A stretch of DNA of 10,398 nt from Verrucomicrobia bacterium UBA3841 (GTDB lineage: Bacteria; Verrucomicrobiota; Kiritimatiellia; RFP12; UBA1067). Positions 1 to 5,221 of this stretch are shown here, one piece after another. The stretch lies in NCBI GenBank assembly GCA_002392765.1, contig DGHT01000069.1:1-10398 (forward strand), written 5' to 3'. The notes below the pieces were generated by a model. That model was not told where the DNA came from. It was given only the letters and a program-made list of their open reading frames with translations, and did no database searches. How positions within the stretch are numbered: position 1 is the stretch's first letter; each line of letters begins with the position of its first letter. The position numbers and the translations under genes are program-made.

Positions 1-222
1 ATAATGCTCGCCGGATTCGACGACGCGCAGATTGCGTCCGCAATGACCCCGCAGCTTACGACGATCCGCCAGCCTGCGGGCGGCATTGCCGAGGCGGCGT
101 TCGCCGCGCTCACCGAGCGCATGCGCCGGCCCGGCCTTCCGCCGCGCGAAATCCTTCTCCCCGCACCGCTCGTCGTCCGCGAATCGACGCTCCAGAATAA
201 AGTTGGTCGCCGGACAGACTGA
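1..222 (+). CDS. GntR/LacI-type regulator, 3' end only (cut by window edge)
   Basis: This is the last ~73 codons of a transcription regulator whose 5' part lies before the window. The translated piece carries the end of a LacI/periplasmic-binding-like sensor domain: an AGFDDAQ segment, then TTIRQPAGGIAE, which is the usual C-terminal pattern of LacI-family effector domains. It matches the C-terminus of the complete regulator at 9254-10339 residue for residue except Ala for Val in the FDD(A/V)Q segment, and it ends in TGA instead of TAA. By that identity the missing part should contain a GntR winged helix and the rest of the sugar-binding domain. It could be a functional second copy or a truncated duplicate; the window cannot decide. 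Confidence 0.85.
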   Translation: MMLAGFDDAQIASAMTPQLTTIRQPAGGIAEAAFAALTERMRRPGLPPREILLPAPLVVRESTLQNKVGRRTD

Positions 223-245
223 ATGCAACCAGGGGCAGGTTAAAT
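1..245 (+). repeat. Long direct repeat, copy 1 (regulator 3' end plus trailer)
   Basis: Bases 1-245 align without gaps to 10118-10362 with two mismatches (C26 against T10143, G221 against A10338). The identity runs past the stop codon into about 23 non-coding bases. After a 15-bp length difference both copies share ATAATTACCA (264-273 and 10366-10375) and then diverge. The repeat probably extends upstream of the window. Confidence 0.95.
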
Positions 246-333
246 GGGTGAGAAGACAGAGTGATAATTACCAGAAATTACAAAACCCTGATTTGTCGAG
301 ATATCTAGCGGACGGGTATGCGGCGTTGGCATC

Positions 334-398
334 GGGGCGGCAGGGCGGCAGACGCCCCAGCCTCCAAAAATTTTTTCGGATTTTTTTTCATTTTTGGA
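334..398 (+). repeat. Hairpin-forming non-coding element with T-runs
   Basis: GGGGCG (334-339) can pair with CGCCCC (353-358) across a 13-base loop. Just after it, TCCAAAAA (363-370) can pair with TTTTTGGA (391-398) around a loop rich in T. The layout could terminate transcription coming from the upstream regulator, but the first T-run starts 12 bases after the GC stem, which is not a classical intrinsic terminator. It may equally be an interspersed repeat. Confidence 0.35.
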
Positions 399-572
399 AT
401 GCGATTTCTTTTGCTTGCCGTACTTGCGGCGCTTAGCCTGGACGCCGCGCTCTCCGTCCCTGCCGCGCTTGCGCCAAAGGAGCCAGTCGTGCGGCTTTCG
501 TTTCCCGCGAAAACGAGCGGGCCGGACGGTCTTGCCGTCATCGCCTGCGAAATCGTAAGAAGAAAGCAATGA
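399..572 (+). pseudogene. Probable collapsed secreted-glycosidase remnant (57 codons)
   Basis: The ATG at 399 opens a 57-residue frame. It begins with a lipophilic signal-peptide-like stretch (MRFLLLAVLAALSLDA) and runs directly into LSVPAALAPKEPV, a 13-residue string found at residues ~476-488 of the GH39-like enzyme at 885-2507. At DNA level 450-484 matches 2310-2344 in 33 of 35 positions. The remaining 27 residues end in ...ACEIVRRKQ and differ from the GH39-like protein. No Shine-Dalgarno sequence is visible, because the upstream bases are T-rich. The simplest reading is a signal peptide joined to the extreme C-terminus of a related exported glycosidase, with the catalytic part deleted. 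A real small secreted peptide is the alternative. Confidence 0.5.
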
Positions 573-614
573 ACGACATGGCTTTACCGGGACTAAATCA
601 TTGATTTTCGCATA

Positions 615-651
615 GATTTAGACCCAGTATGCCATTGCAGTTGTCTAAATC
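615..651. promoter_or_regulatory. Inverted repeat, candidate operator
   Basis: GATTTAGAC (615-623) and GTCTAAATC (643-651) form a perfect 9-base inverted repeat with a 19-base spacer. A related ACTAAATCATT occurs at 590-600. The right arm overlaps the proposed -35 element of the glycosidase promoter, so it could be a regulator site or a hairpin in an upstream transcript. Both arms contain GTCTA, as does the 14-bp palindrome at 766. Confidence 0.4.
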
Positions 652-669
652 ATGATAATTTGATATCAT
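641..669 (+). promoter_or_regulatory. Candidate promoter for the glycosidase gene
   Basis: TTGTCT (641-646) and TATCAT (664-669) are separated by exactly 17 bases. The -10 matches the housekeeping consensus in 5 of 6 positions and the -35 in 3 of 6. Transcription would start near 676 and leave a ~210-base leader before the ATG at 885, with the palindrome at 766-779 inside that leader. This is sequence pattern only. Confidence 0.35.
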
Positions 670-765
670 TGGGGCAATTTGCAATCAAGCCCGGCTATGC
701 CGCAAGTCTTGCGAACAAGATAGCCGTATTCAAGGAAGAGACCGGCACAGAGGTCGCCATTAAAA

Positions 766-779
766 GTTGTCTAGACAAC
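766..779. promoter_or_regulatory. Perfect 14-bp palindrome GTTGTCTAGACAAC, site 1
   Basis: The 14 bases equal their own reverse complement. The core GTCTAGAC fits the GTNTANAC pattern described for GntR/HutC-type winged-helix operators such as the DasR site. The site lies 105 bases upstream of the glycosidase ATG and recurs exactly at 2517-2530. The winged-helix regulator at 9254 (or its copy at 1) is the natural candidate binder, by inference. Confidence 0.6.
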
Positions 780-884
780 ACGCCAGTTCGCGGATTTCTT
801 TTGGTAAAATTTCAAAGGCACGACAAGACAATGAAAAAGAAACAGGTTTCGATAATGGGTACAATTTCAAGAAAGGGATAGTCG

Positions 885-2507
885 ATGAAAGTAAAATATG
901 CAACATTGTTCGCATGTGCAGCGTCTTTCGCGGCGCTTGGCCTGGTTGCCGCGACCGAGCCGTGGTTCGGCGCTAAGATTCCGGCTTCTGGAGAGGACGG
1001 GCGCGAGGACTGCGGGATGTCCGCCGCGAAGGTGTTCGATTCGCCGATACCCGGATTGAGGCGCATCGGCACGCTTGCGATCCCGAAGTCGTCGGATGTG
1101 TCCGCGTCGTCCAGCGCGTCCATCGGCTTTGAGGGCCTCGACCGCGGACTCTTCGAGCCGGAGCCGACGTACGACCGTCTGGCGGCGGTCGGCGTGAAGC
1201 GGGCGAGAGTCCAGACGATGTGGAGCCGCTGCGAGAAGGAGAAGGGCGTCTACGACTTCTCGGTTCTCGACGGCATTGTGGACAACCTGTCGCGGCGCGG
1301 CATCATCCCGTGGTTCTCCGTCACCTTCGGAAATACGCTGTACATGACGAACTGCTTCACAGGCGCGGCGGTCGGGTGCGTCCCCACGCTCTACGGGGAC
1401 GAATGCCGCGACGCGTGGTGCGCGTACGTGCGCGAACTCGCGAAACGATACAAGGGCAAGGTGATGCACTGGGAGATATGGAACGAGCCGGGCACCGGCA
1501 GCTTTTGGCAGCCAAGCAAGCCCAATGCCGCTGAATATTTGGCGCTTGTGAGGCTCACGGGCGGAATCATCCGCGAGGAGATTCCGGACGCGAAGATCGG
1601 CGGCACCACCGCATCCGCCGTCCTCAAATCATGGGAAAGGCAGTTCTTCGAGTTGGGCGGCGCCGCGGAGATAGATTTCTGGTGTGGACATGCATACGGA
1701 CCGATTCCCGAGCGCGTCCGCTATCCGCAGACCGTCGCCGGCATTCAAACCGACTTCTTCGTGCCCATCCTGCGCGACATGCGCCGGTTTGTCGACTCGA
1801 AGGGCGGAAGCCATGTCGAGTTGTGGCAGGGCGAGTCGGGATTCCCGAGCTGGTTCCCGGCAAACCACTGGCTTTACGACGAAGGATTCTGCAAGGAGGG
1901 CTGGCAGAGCCAGGCCAACCAGGCGAAGTGGCTTCTCAGGCGCTTCGTCACAGACCGCCGCGCGGGTCTTGCGGTAAGCTCCTTCTACCAGGCGGCGGAC
2001 ATCTCCCGCCACTATTCGATGGCCACGACGACCCAGAGGCATCCTGCGGAACACGGCATCCTGAACGGCTGGACCTACGCGCCGAAGATGTCGTACTATG
2101 CCCTCGGACACTACAACGCGCTTCTCGCAACGGCCGCGCACGATGAATCCGTCGAGGTTTCGCTTTCCGTGCCGAAGGGCGCCGGAGCGGAAACCGTCGC
2201 GACGGCTTTCCGCGCGGCGGACGGAAAACCTCTCTTCCTCTACTACGCCGCGTTCGACTTCTCGAAGACGTACGTCGGCTGCTCGTACAGGGCGAGGCTC
2301 AATGCCTCTCTCTCCGTCCCCGCCGCGCTTGCGCCCAAGGAGCCTGTGCTCGTCGACATGCTGCGCGGAGGAGTGTACGCGGTGGAATCCTCCGGTCTCG
2401 AAGATCGCGACCCTCCCGCAGACGGACGCGTCGCCTACGCGAATCTTCCGCTTGTCGATTATCCGCTTCTGCTGGCGGACCGCTCGGCAGTGAAACTGAG
2501 CGATTAG
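885..2507 (+). CDS. Secreted clan-A glycoside hydrolase, GH39-like
   Basis: A 540-residue exported glycosidase. Residues 1-23 form a Sec signal peptide with likely cleavage after LVAA. A (beta/alpha)8-type catalytic domain follows. WEIWNEPG at 196-203 places the acid/base at Glu201, with the Asn-Glu pair typical of clan GH-A. WQGESG at 314-319 offers Glu317 as nucleophile, about 116 residues later, as expected for GH39-like enzymes. The last ~130 residues look like a beta-rich accessory domain, ending in a DYPLLLADRS segment common at the end of such proteins. The start is set by AAAGGGA upstream and by the signal peptide. GH39 members act on xylosides, uronides and other glycosides; the substrate here is unknown. 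The gene stands alone between two copies of the 14-bp palindrome, which suggests control separate from the operon at 3950. GH5- or GH42-like assignment is the alternative. Confidence 0.85.
   Translation: MKVKYATLFACAASFAALGLVAATEPWFGAKIPASGEDGREDCGMSAAKVFDSPIPGLRRIGTLAIPKSSDVSASSSASIGFEGLDRGLFEPEPTYDRLAAVGVKRARVQTMWSRCEKEKGVYDFSVLDGIVDNLSRRGIIPWFSVTFGNTLYMTNCFTGAAVGCVPTLYGDECRDAWCAYVRELAKRYKGKVMHWEIWNEPGTGSFWQPSKPNAAEYLALVRLTGGIIREEIPDAKIGGTTASAVLKSWERQFFELGGAAEIDFWCGHAYGPIPERVRYPQTVAGIQTDFFVPILRDMRRFVDSKGGSHVELWQGESGFPSWFPANHWLYDEGFCKEGWQSQANQAKWLLRRFVTDRRAGLAVSSFYQAADISRHYSMATTTQRHPAEHGILNGWTYAPKMSYYALGHYNALLATAAHDESVEVSLSVPKGAGAETVATAFRAADGKPLFLYYAAFDFSKTYVGCSYRARLNASLSVPAALAPKEPVLVDMLRGGVYAVESSGLEDRDPPADGRVAYANLPLVDYPLLLADRSAVKLSD
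2310..2344 (+). repeat. 35-bp segment shared with the remnant at 450-484
   Basis: This part of the glycosidase gene, coding for LSVPAALAPKEP, matches 450-484 at 33 of 35 positions in the same reading frame. The similarity stops sharply on both sides. This suggests homologous segments of related C-terminal domains or a recombination join. Confidence 0.85.
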
Positions 2508-2516
2508 GCCATGAAA

Positions 2517-2530
2517 GTTGTCTAGACAAC
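2517..2530. promoter_or_regulatory. Perfect 14-bp palindrome GTTGTCTAGACAAC, site 2
   Basis: An exact second copy of the palindrome at 766-779, starting 10 bases after the glycosidase stop codon. The left flank is also similar (GCCATTAAAA at site 1, GCCATGAAA at site 2). There is no plus-strand gene start nearby. It may be a second operator for looping, or the promoter-proximal relic of a lost gene whose fragment follows at 2535. Confidence 0.6.
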
Positions 2531-2534
2531 CGCA

Positions 2535-2604
2535 CCAGGCGCATCCGACGGTGCCGTGCGCGAAGAGGCTTTTCAATTCGTCCGTCGAAGAGAAGGCGGC
2601 ATAG
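2535..2604 (+). pseudogene. Fragment of a ManA-like isomerase gene
   Basis: Bases 2536-2586 translate as QAHPTVPCAKRLFNSSV and align with 8453-8503 in the intact isomerase (QAHPTVSCAKRLFNSPV, residues 105-121) at roughly 80-85% of nucleotides. The segment includes the family's Gln-x-His metal-ligand motif. Upstream of 2535 and after about 2590 the similarity ends; the frame then reads EEKAA and stops at 2602-2604. No start, RBS or remaining domain is present. It is a relic of a second isomerase copy or a misplaced piece of this one. Confidence 0.8.
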
Positions 2605-2621
2605 CGCCAAGGAAAGAAAAT

Positions 2622-3785
2622 CTATCGAATTCCGTTTGAATTGCGCCAGGCGGAAGGGGTTAGCCCCGTCTCGTCTCGGAAGAAGTTGCAGAACGCCGCG
2701 CTTGTTTTGTAGCCGCACATGTTGGCTATGGTTCCGATTCCGGGACCTCTGCTGCGGAGGAGGTTTTTGGCGGCATCGAGTCTTGCGTTGAGGATTTCCC
2801 TCATTATGGAATGTCCCGTCGCGGCAAGGAACCGCATTTGGGCGGAGCGGCGGGAGCATGTGAACATCTTGACCACGTCTTTCGGGGCAAGTCCGCCGCA
2901 AGCCTCGCGCCGGATGCGCTCCAAAGCCGCGGAAACTGACTTGTCGGACCTCTTGAACCGTCGTGTGGACTCCCGCCTGACGACGCACAGAGGGGGATAG
3001 GTGCCTGGCAAGGTCTCCGGCTCTCCGGACATCAGGCTTTCGAGTTTTGCCGCAGCAATCCGCCCGGCCGTAAAGAAGTCCAGCGAAACGCTGGATATCG
3101 ACGGTTTGGACCCTTCGCACAACTCTTCGTTGTTGTCCACCCCTATGACGGAGACGTCGTCCGGAATGGTCAGCTTCGCAAGTTTGCAGGCATGGACCAC
3201 GGCAACGGCCATCCGATCGTTGGCGGCGAAGACGCCGACAGGCAGCGCCAGCCGCTTCAGCCATTTGGCAAGCCCATATACAAGGTCGGCCTCCCCCTCG
3301 CCGAAGTGCGTTGCGTCGAAGATGCAAGGACTCGCTCCGTGCAGCTCAAGCACGGACTTGAACGCCGAAAGTCTCGCCGTGCTCCAGTAGATCGAATTTG
3401 TCCGTTTGACGTATGCGTACGTGACGTATGCGTACGAATCAAGATGAAGCGAAATGAGTTCTCGTGCCGCAAGCTCGGCCGTCTCGTTTGCGTCGTTTCT
3501 GATGCAGTGCCTGTCGCCGTCGCGAACCTTGCTGTTGCACCCCAGGAAGACCACAGGGGTGGCCGCGAATCCGGAAAGGGGAATCTGGTTCGAGCCGGAG
3601 CCGCAGTTCACGACAAAGCCGGAAGGGTTCCACATCTTCTTGAGCATCGATATCCTCGCATGGGTCTTTAGCGCGGGGACGGAGACAACGTACCACCCCG
3701 CCTCGTCCGCAAACGACCTCACGCCAGAGAGCATGCGGCTGTCGGGATGCCTTCCCAGACCGTTGACGTATATGACGGTTTTCAT
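2622..3785 (-). CDS. XylR-type AraC-family sugar regulator
   Basis: A 387-residue regulator with two parts. Residues 1-275 form a LacI/periplasmic-binding-like sensor, with VGVFAANDRMA at 183-193, DDVSVIGVDNNE at 209-220 and SSVSLDFFTAGR at 231-242. Residues 280-385 form an AraC DNA-binding domain with two helix-turn-helix units; the second is IANMCGYKTSAAFCNFFRDE, followed by GLTPSAWR. This is the layout of E. coli XylR and its relatives, which sense sugars and bind direct-repeat operators. I chose the ATG at 3785 because the sensor begins MKTVIYVN there and a good promoter sits immediately upstream. An in-frame ATG at 3794 and longer starts add unrelated residues that overlap the promoter. 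It is transcribed away from the MFS operon, whose promoter region it shares, so it probably controls that operon. Residues 119-128 contain a duplicated YAYV(T/K). Confidence 0.9.
   Translation of the reverse strand: MKTVIYVNGLGRHPDSRMLSGVRSFADEAGWYVVSVPALKTHARISMLKKMWNPSGFVVNCGSGSNQIPLSGFAATPVVFLGCNSKVRDGDRHCIRNDANETAELAARELISLHLDSYAYVTYAYVKRTNSIYWSTARLSAFKSVLELHGASPCIFDATHFGEGEADLVYGLAKWLKRLALPVGVFAANDRMAVAVVHACKLAKLTIPDDVSVIGVDNNEELCEGSKPSISSVSLDFFTAGRIAAAKLESLMSGEPETLPGTYPPLCVVRRESTRRFKRSDKSVSAALERIRREACGGLAPKDVVKMFTCSRRSAQMRFLAATGHSIMREILNARLDAAKNLLRSRGPGIGTIANMCGYKTSAAFCNFFRDETGLTPSAWRNSNGIR
3408..3435. repeat. 15-bp tandem duplication inside the XylR-type gene
   Basis: GACGTATGCGTAC occurs at 3408-3420 and again at 3423-3435, a 15-base period. 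On the coding (minus) strand it gives the repeated pentapeptide YAYVT YAYVK at residues 119-128. The length is a multiple of three, so the frame is kept. Confidence 0.9.
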
Positions 3786-3792
3786 GGCGCGC

Positions 3793-3821
3793 ATTATATC
3801 AAATTTCTTCGTGCTTCGCAA
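3793..3821 (-). promoter_or_regulatory. Promoter of the XylR-type regulator, leaderless layout
   Basis: On the minus strand TTGCGA (3821-3816) and a perfect TATAAT (3798-3793) are 17 bases apart. A start 6-7 bases after the -10 falls at about 3786, right at the ATG (3785). The transcript would therefore have essentially no 5' leader, and no Shine-Dalgarno sequence is seen. Confidence 0.6.
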
Positions 3822-3844
3822 TAATGCAATAATTATTTTCGCAA
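3815..3844. promoter_or_regulatory. Direct repeat TTCGCAA, candidate AraC/XylR operator
   Basis: TTCGCAA occurs at 3815-3821 and 3838-3844, 23 bases apart from start to start, with AT-rich DNA between them including the palindrome AATAATTATT (3828-3837). AraC-family proteins usually bind direct repeats about two helical turns apart. The first copy covers the -35 of the regulator's own promoter and the second lies upstream of the divergent operon promoter. Confidence 0.4.
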
Positions 3845-3872
3845 AATAAAGTCGAGGTGTTCGTATGTTTGA

Positions 3873-3878
3873 TATAAT
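3873..3878 (+). promoter_or_regulatory. -10 element of the MFS operon promoter
   Basis: A perfect TATAAT, preceded by TTTGA exactly as the divergent -10 is, lies 72 bases upstream of the MFS start codon. No good -35 is found 16-18 bases upstream, which fits a promoter that depends on an activator such as the adjacent XylR-type protein. Confidence 0.45.
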
Positions 3879-3949
3879 ACACGATTGAAAGGTTGGGAGA
3901 CAATGGATTTCGCGGTATGTCAATTTTGCGACGCAGGGGAGGTGAGGCC

Positions 3950-5221
3950 ATGAAAAAGTGGATCACCCTCGCTTTTCTGTGTCTTGCGTTCTTCTTCTAC
4001 ATGTCCGACAGGCAGCTCTTCGGTCTGCTCGTTCCGCTCATCCAGGAAGAGACGGGGATGAGCAAGATGCAGATCGGTCTCGTTGACACGGTCATGTATT
4101 GGGTGTTGGCTCTTGCAATGCCGTTTTCCGGATTTGCCGGGGACAGATGGCCAAGGACGCGAGTCATTGCGCTTGCCATTCTCGGCTGGGGCACGCTCAC
4201 GCTCCTCACCGGCTTTATGGGCGGACTCTTGGGGTTTATTTTCATTAGATCGGTGGTATGCACCTCGGTGCAGACCTTCTACGGCCCTTCCGCATACGCG
4301 CTGATGGCGGACGAACACAAGACGACGCGCACGACGGCTTTGTCTCTGCACCAAGGCGCGATGTACACGGGAATGCTCACGTCGGGAGCGCTTGTCGCCG
4401 TCATCCTTGCGCACTTCGGCTCGTGGCGGTGGGTCTACTTCCTTTTCGGCGGCGCGACGATTCTTGTCGGAATCGCGTTCGCGGCGGCATACTGGCGAAA
4501 TTCCGATGTGGCGACGACGCCCTCGCCGTCGCACGGCGCCCAGGGGGCCGCCCGCTCTCCCGGCGGCGGAGAATCGCGGCCCTCCAAATCGATCCGTGCC
4601 GGAATGAAGGCGTTCTTCGGCAACCCGGCCGCGCTGTGCGCCGGCTCGGGCTACGTTGCGCTCATTTTCTCCGCAAACGCCTGCATGAGCTGGGCGCCGA
4701 CATTCATCGCCGAGAAATTCTCTCTGGACGTCGGAACGGTAGGCAAGGGCGTCATGTTCGGTCCCAACCTGGCCGCGATGATTACGGTTCTTGCGGCGGG
4801 GTTCGTCACGGACTTCTTCGTTCGCCGCTTTCCGCGCTTCCGGCTCGGCATCCAGATTGCCGCGCTTCTCTGCGGAGTGCCGCTCTTCGCCGTGTTCGGT
4901 TTCGCGCATTCTGCGGGCATGTGCTTTTCGGTTCTTGTCGGATGGGGGATCGTGCGCGGACTTTTCCAGTCCAACACGTTCACCTCGATATTCGATGTCG
5001 TCCCTCCCGAGAGCCGTGCCTCGGCGGTCGGTTTCGTCAACGTCTTTGCATATGTGATCGGCTCCTTCGCTCCGGTGTTCTTCGGCATGATATCGCAGCG
5101 CTGGGGCGTCCGCGGCTTCGAAGTCGGCTTCGCCACTCTCGGCGCACTTCTCGCCGCCGCCGCCGCGATGATGGCGTTTTCGTATTTCAGGCTGTTCAAG
5201 AAGTACAGGGTGGAAAAATGA
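3950..5221 (+). CDS. MFS transporter, probable sugar-acid/anion symporter type
   Basis: A 423-residue integral membrane transporter. The sequence shows about twelve hydrophobic segments. GFAGDRWPRTR at 61-71 is the conserved MFS loop 2-3 motif (Gly-x3-Asp-Arg-x2-Arg), and a polar central loop spans about 184-215. The overall look (MSDRQLFGLLVPLIQEETGM near the N-terminus) suits the anion:cation symporter group that carries hexuronates and aldonates; that assignment is inference. I chose the ATG at 3950 because GGGGAGGTGA lies just upstream at ideal spacing; a TTG at 3893 and an ATG at 3917 are in frame but poorly supported. The stop overlaps the next ATG as ATGA (5218-5221), so it is translationally coupled to the SDR gene. 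The central loop contains Pro/Ser/Gly-rich residues 191-211, possibly inserted sequence. Confidence 0.85.
   Translation: MKKWITLAFLCLAFFFYMSDRQLFGLLVPLIQEETGMSKMQIGLVDTVMYWVLALAMPFSGFAGDRWPRTRVIALAILGWGTLTLLTGFMGGLLGFIFIRSVVCTSVQTFYGPSAYALMADEHKTTRTTALSLHQGAMYTGMLTSGALVAVILAHFGSWRWVYFLFGGATILVGIAFAAAYWRNSDVATTPSPSHGAQGAARSPGGGESRPSKSIRAGMKAFFGNPAALCAGSGYVALIFSANACMSWAPTFIAEKFSLDVGTVGKGVMFGPNLAAMITVLAAGFVTDFFVRRFPRFRLGIQIAALLCGVPLFAVFGFAHSAGMCFSVLVGWGIVRGLFQSNTFTSIFDVVPPESRASAVGFVNVFAYVIGSFAPVFFGMISQRWGVRGFEVGFATLGALLAAAAAMMAFSYFRLFKKYRVEK

Larger units (their letters stand above)
573..884. other. Gene-poor stretch upstream of the glycosidase
   Basis: This stretch is more AT-rich than its neighbours and holds the inverted repeat, candidate promoter and palindrome listed separately. 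A frame from a TTG at 660 to 881 gives 73 residues with partly coding-like codons (its middle reads LANKIAVFKEETGTEVAIKS). It has no recognisable domain, a weak start, and an end only 4 bases before the glycosidase ATG. I regard it as a possible degraded gene fragment and do not call it a gene. Confidence 0.4.

Noticed and set aside
867..1469. Long open frames on the opposite strand of the glycosidase, transporter, dehydratase and regulator genes
   Set aside because: They are antisense products of high-GC codon use. They are rich in Arg/His/Ala, lack domains and RBSs, and are fully covered by well-supported genes.
766..2530. The two palindromes as ends of a mobile element carrying the glycosidase
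   Set aside because: There is no transposase or target-site duplication. The sequence is a symmetric binding-site type of palindrome, not terminal inverted repeats with extended homology.
2589..2621. Hairpin GGCG-GCATAG-CGCC between the isomerase fragment and the XylR-type gene as a terminator
   Set aside because: The stem has only four base pairs and no T-run follows on either strand.
3893..3949. Longer N-terminus for the MFS transporter from TTG 3893 or ATG 3917
   Set aside because: The extra residues are polar and Arg-rich. The strong GGAGGTGA sits directly before the ATG at 3950, where the first membrane segment begins.
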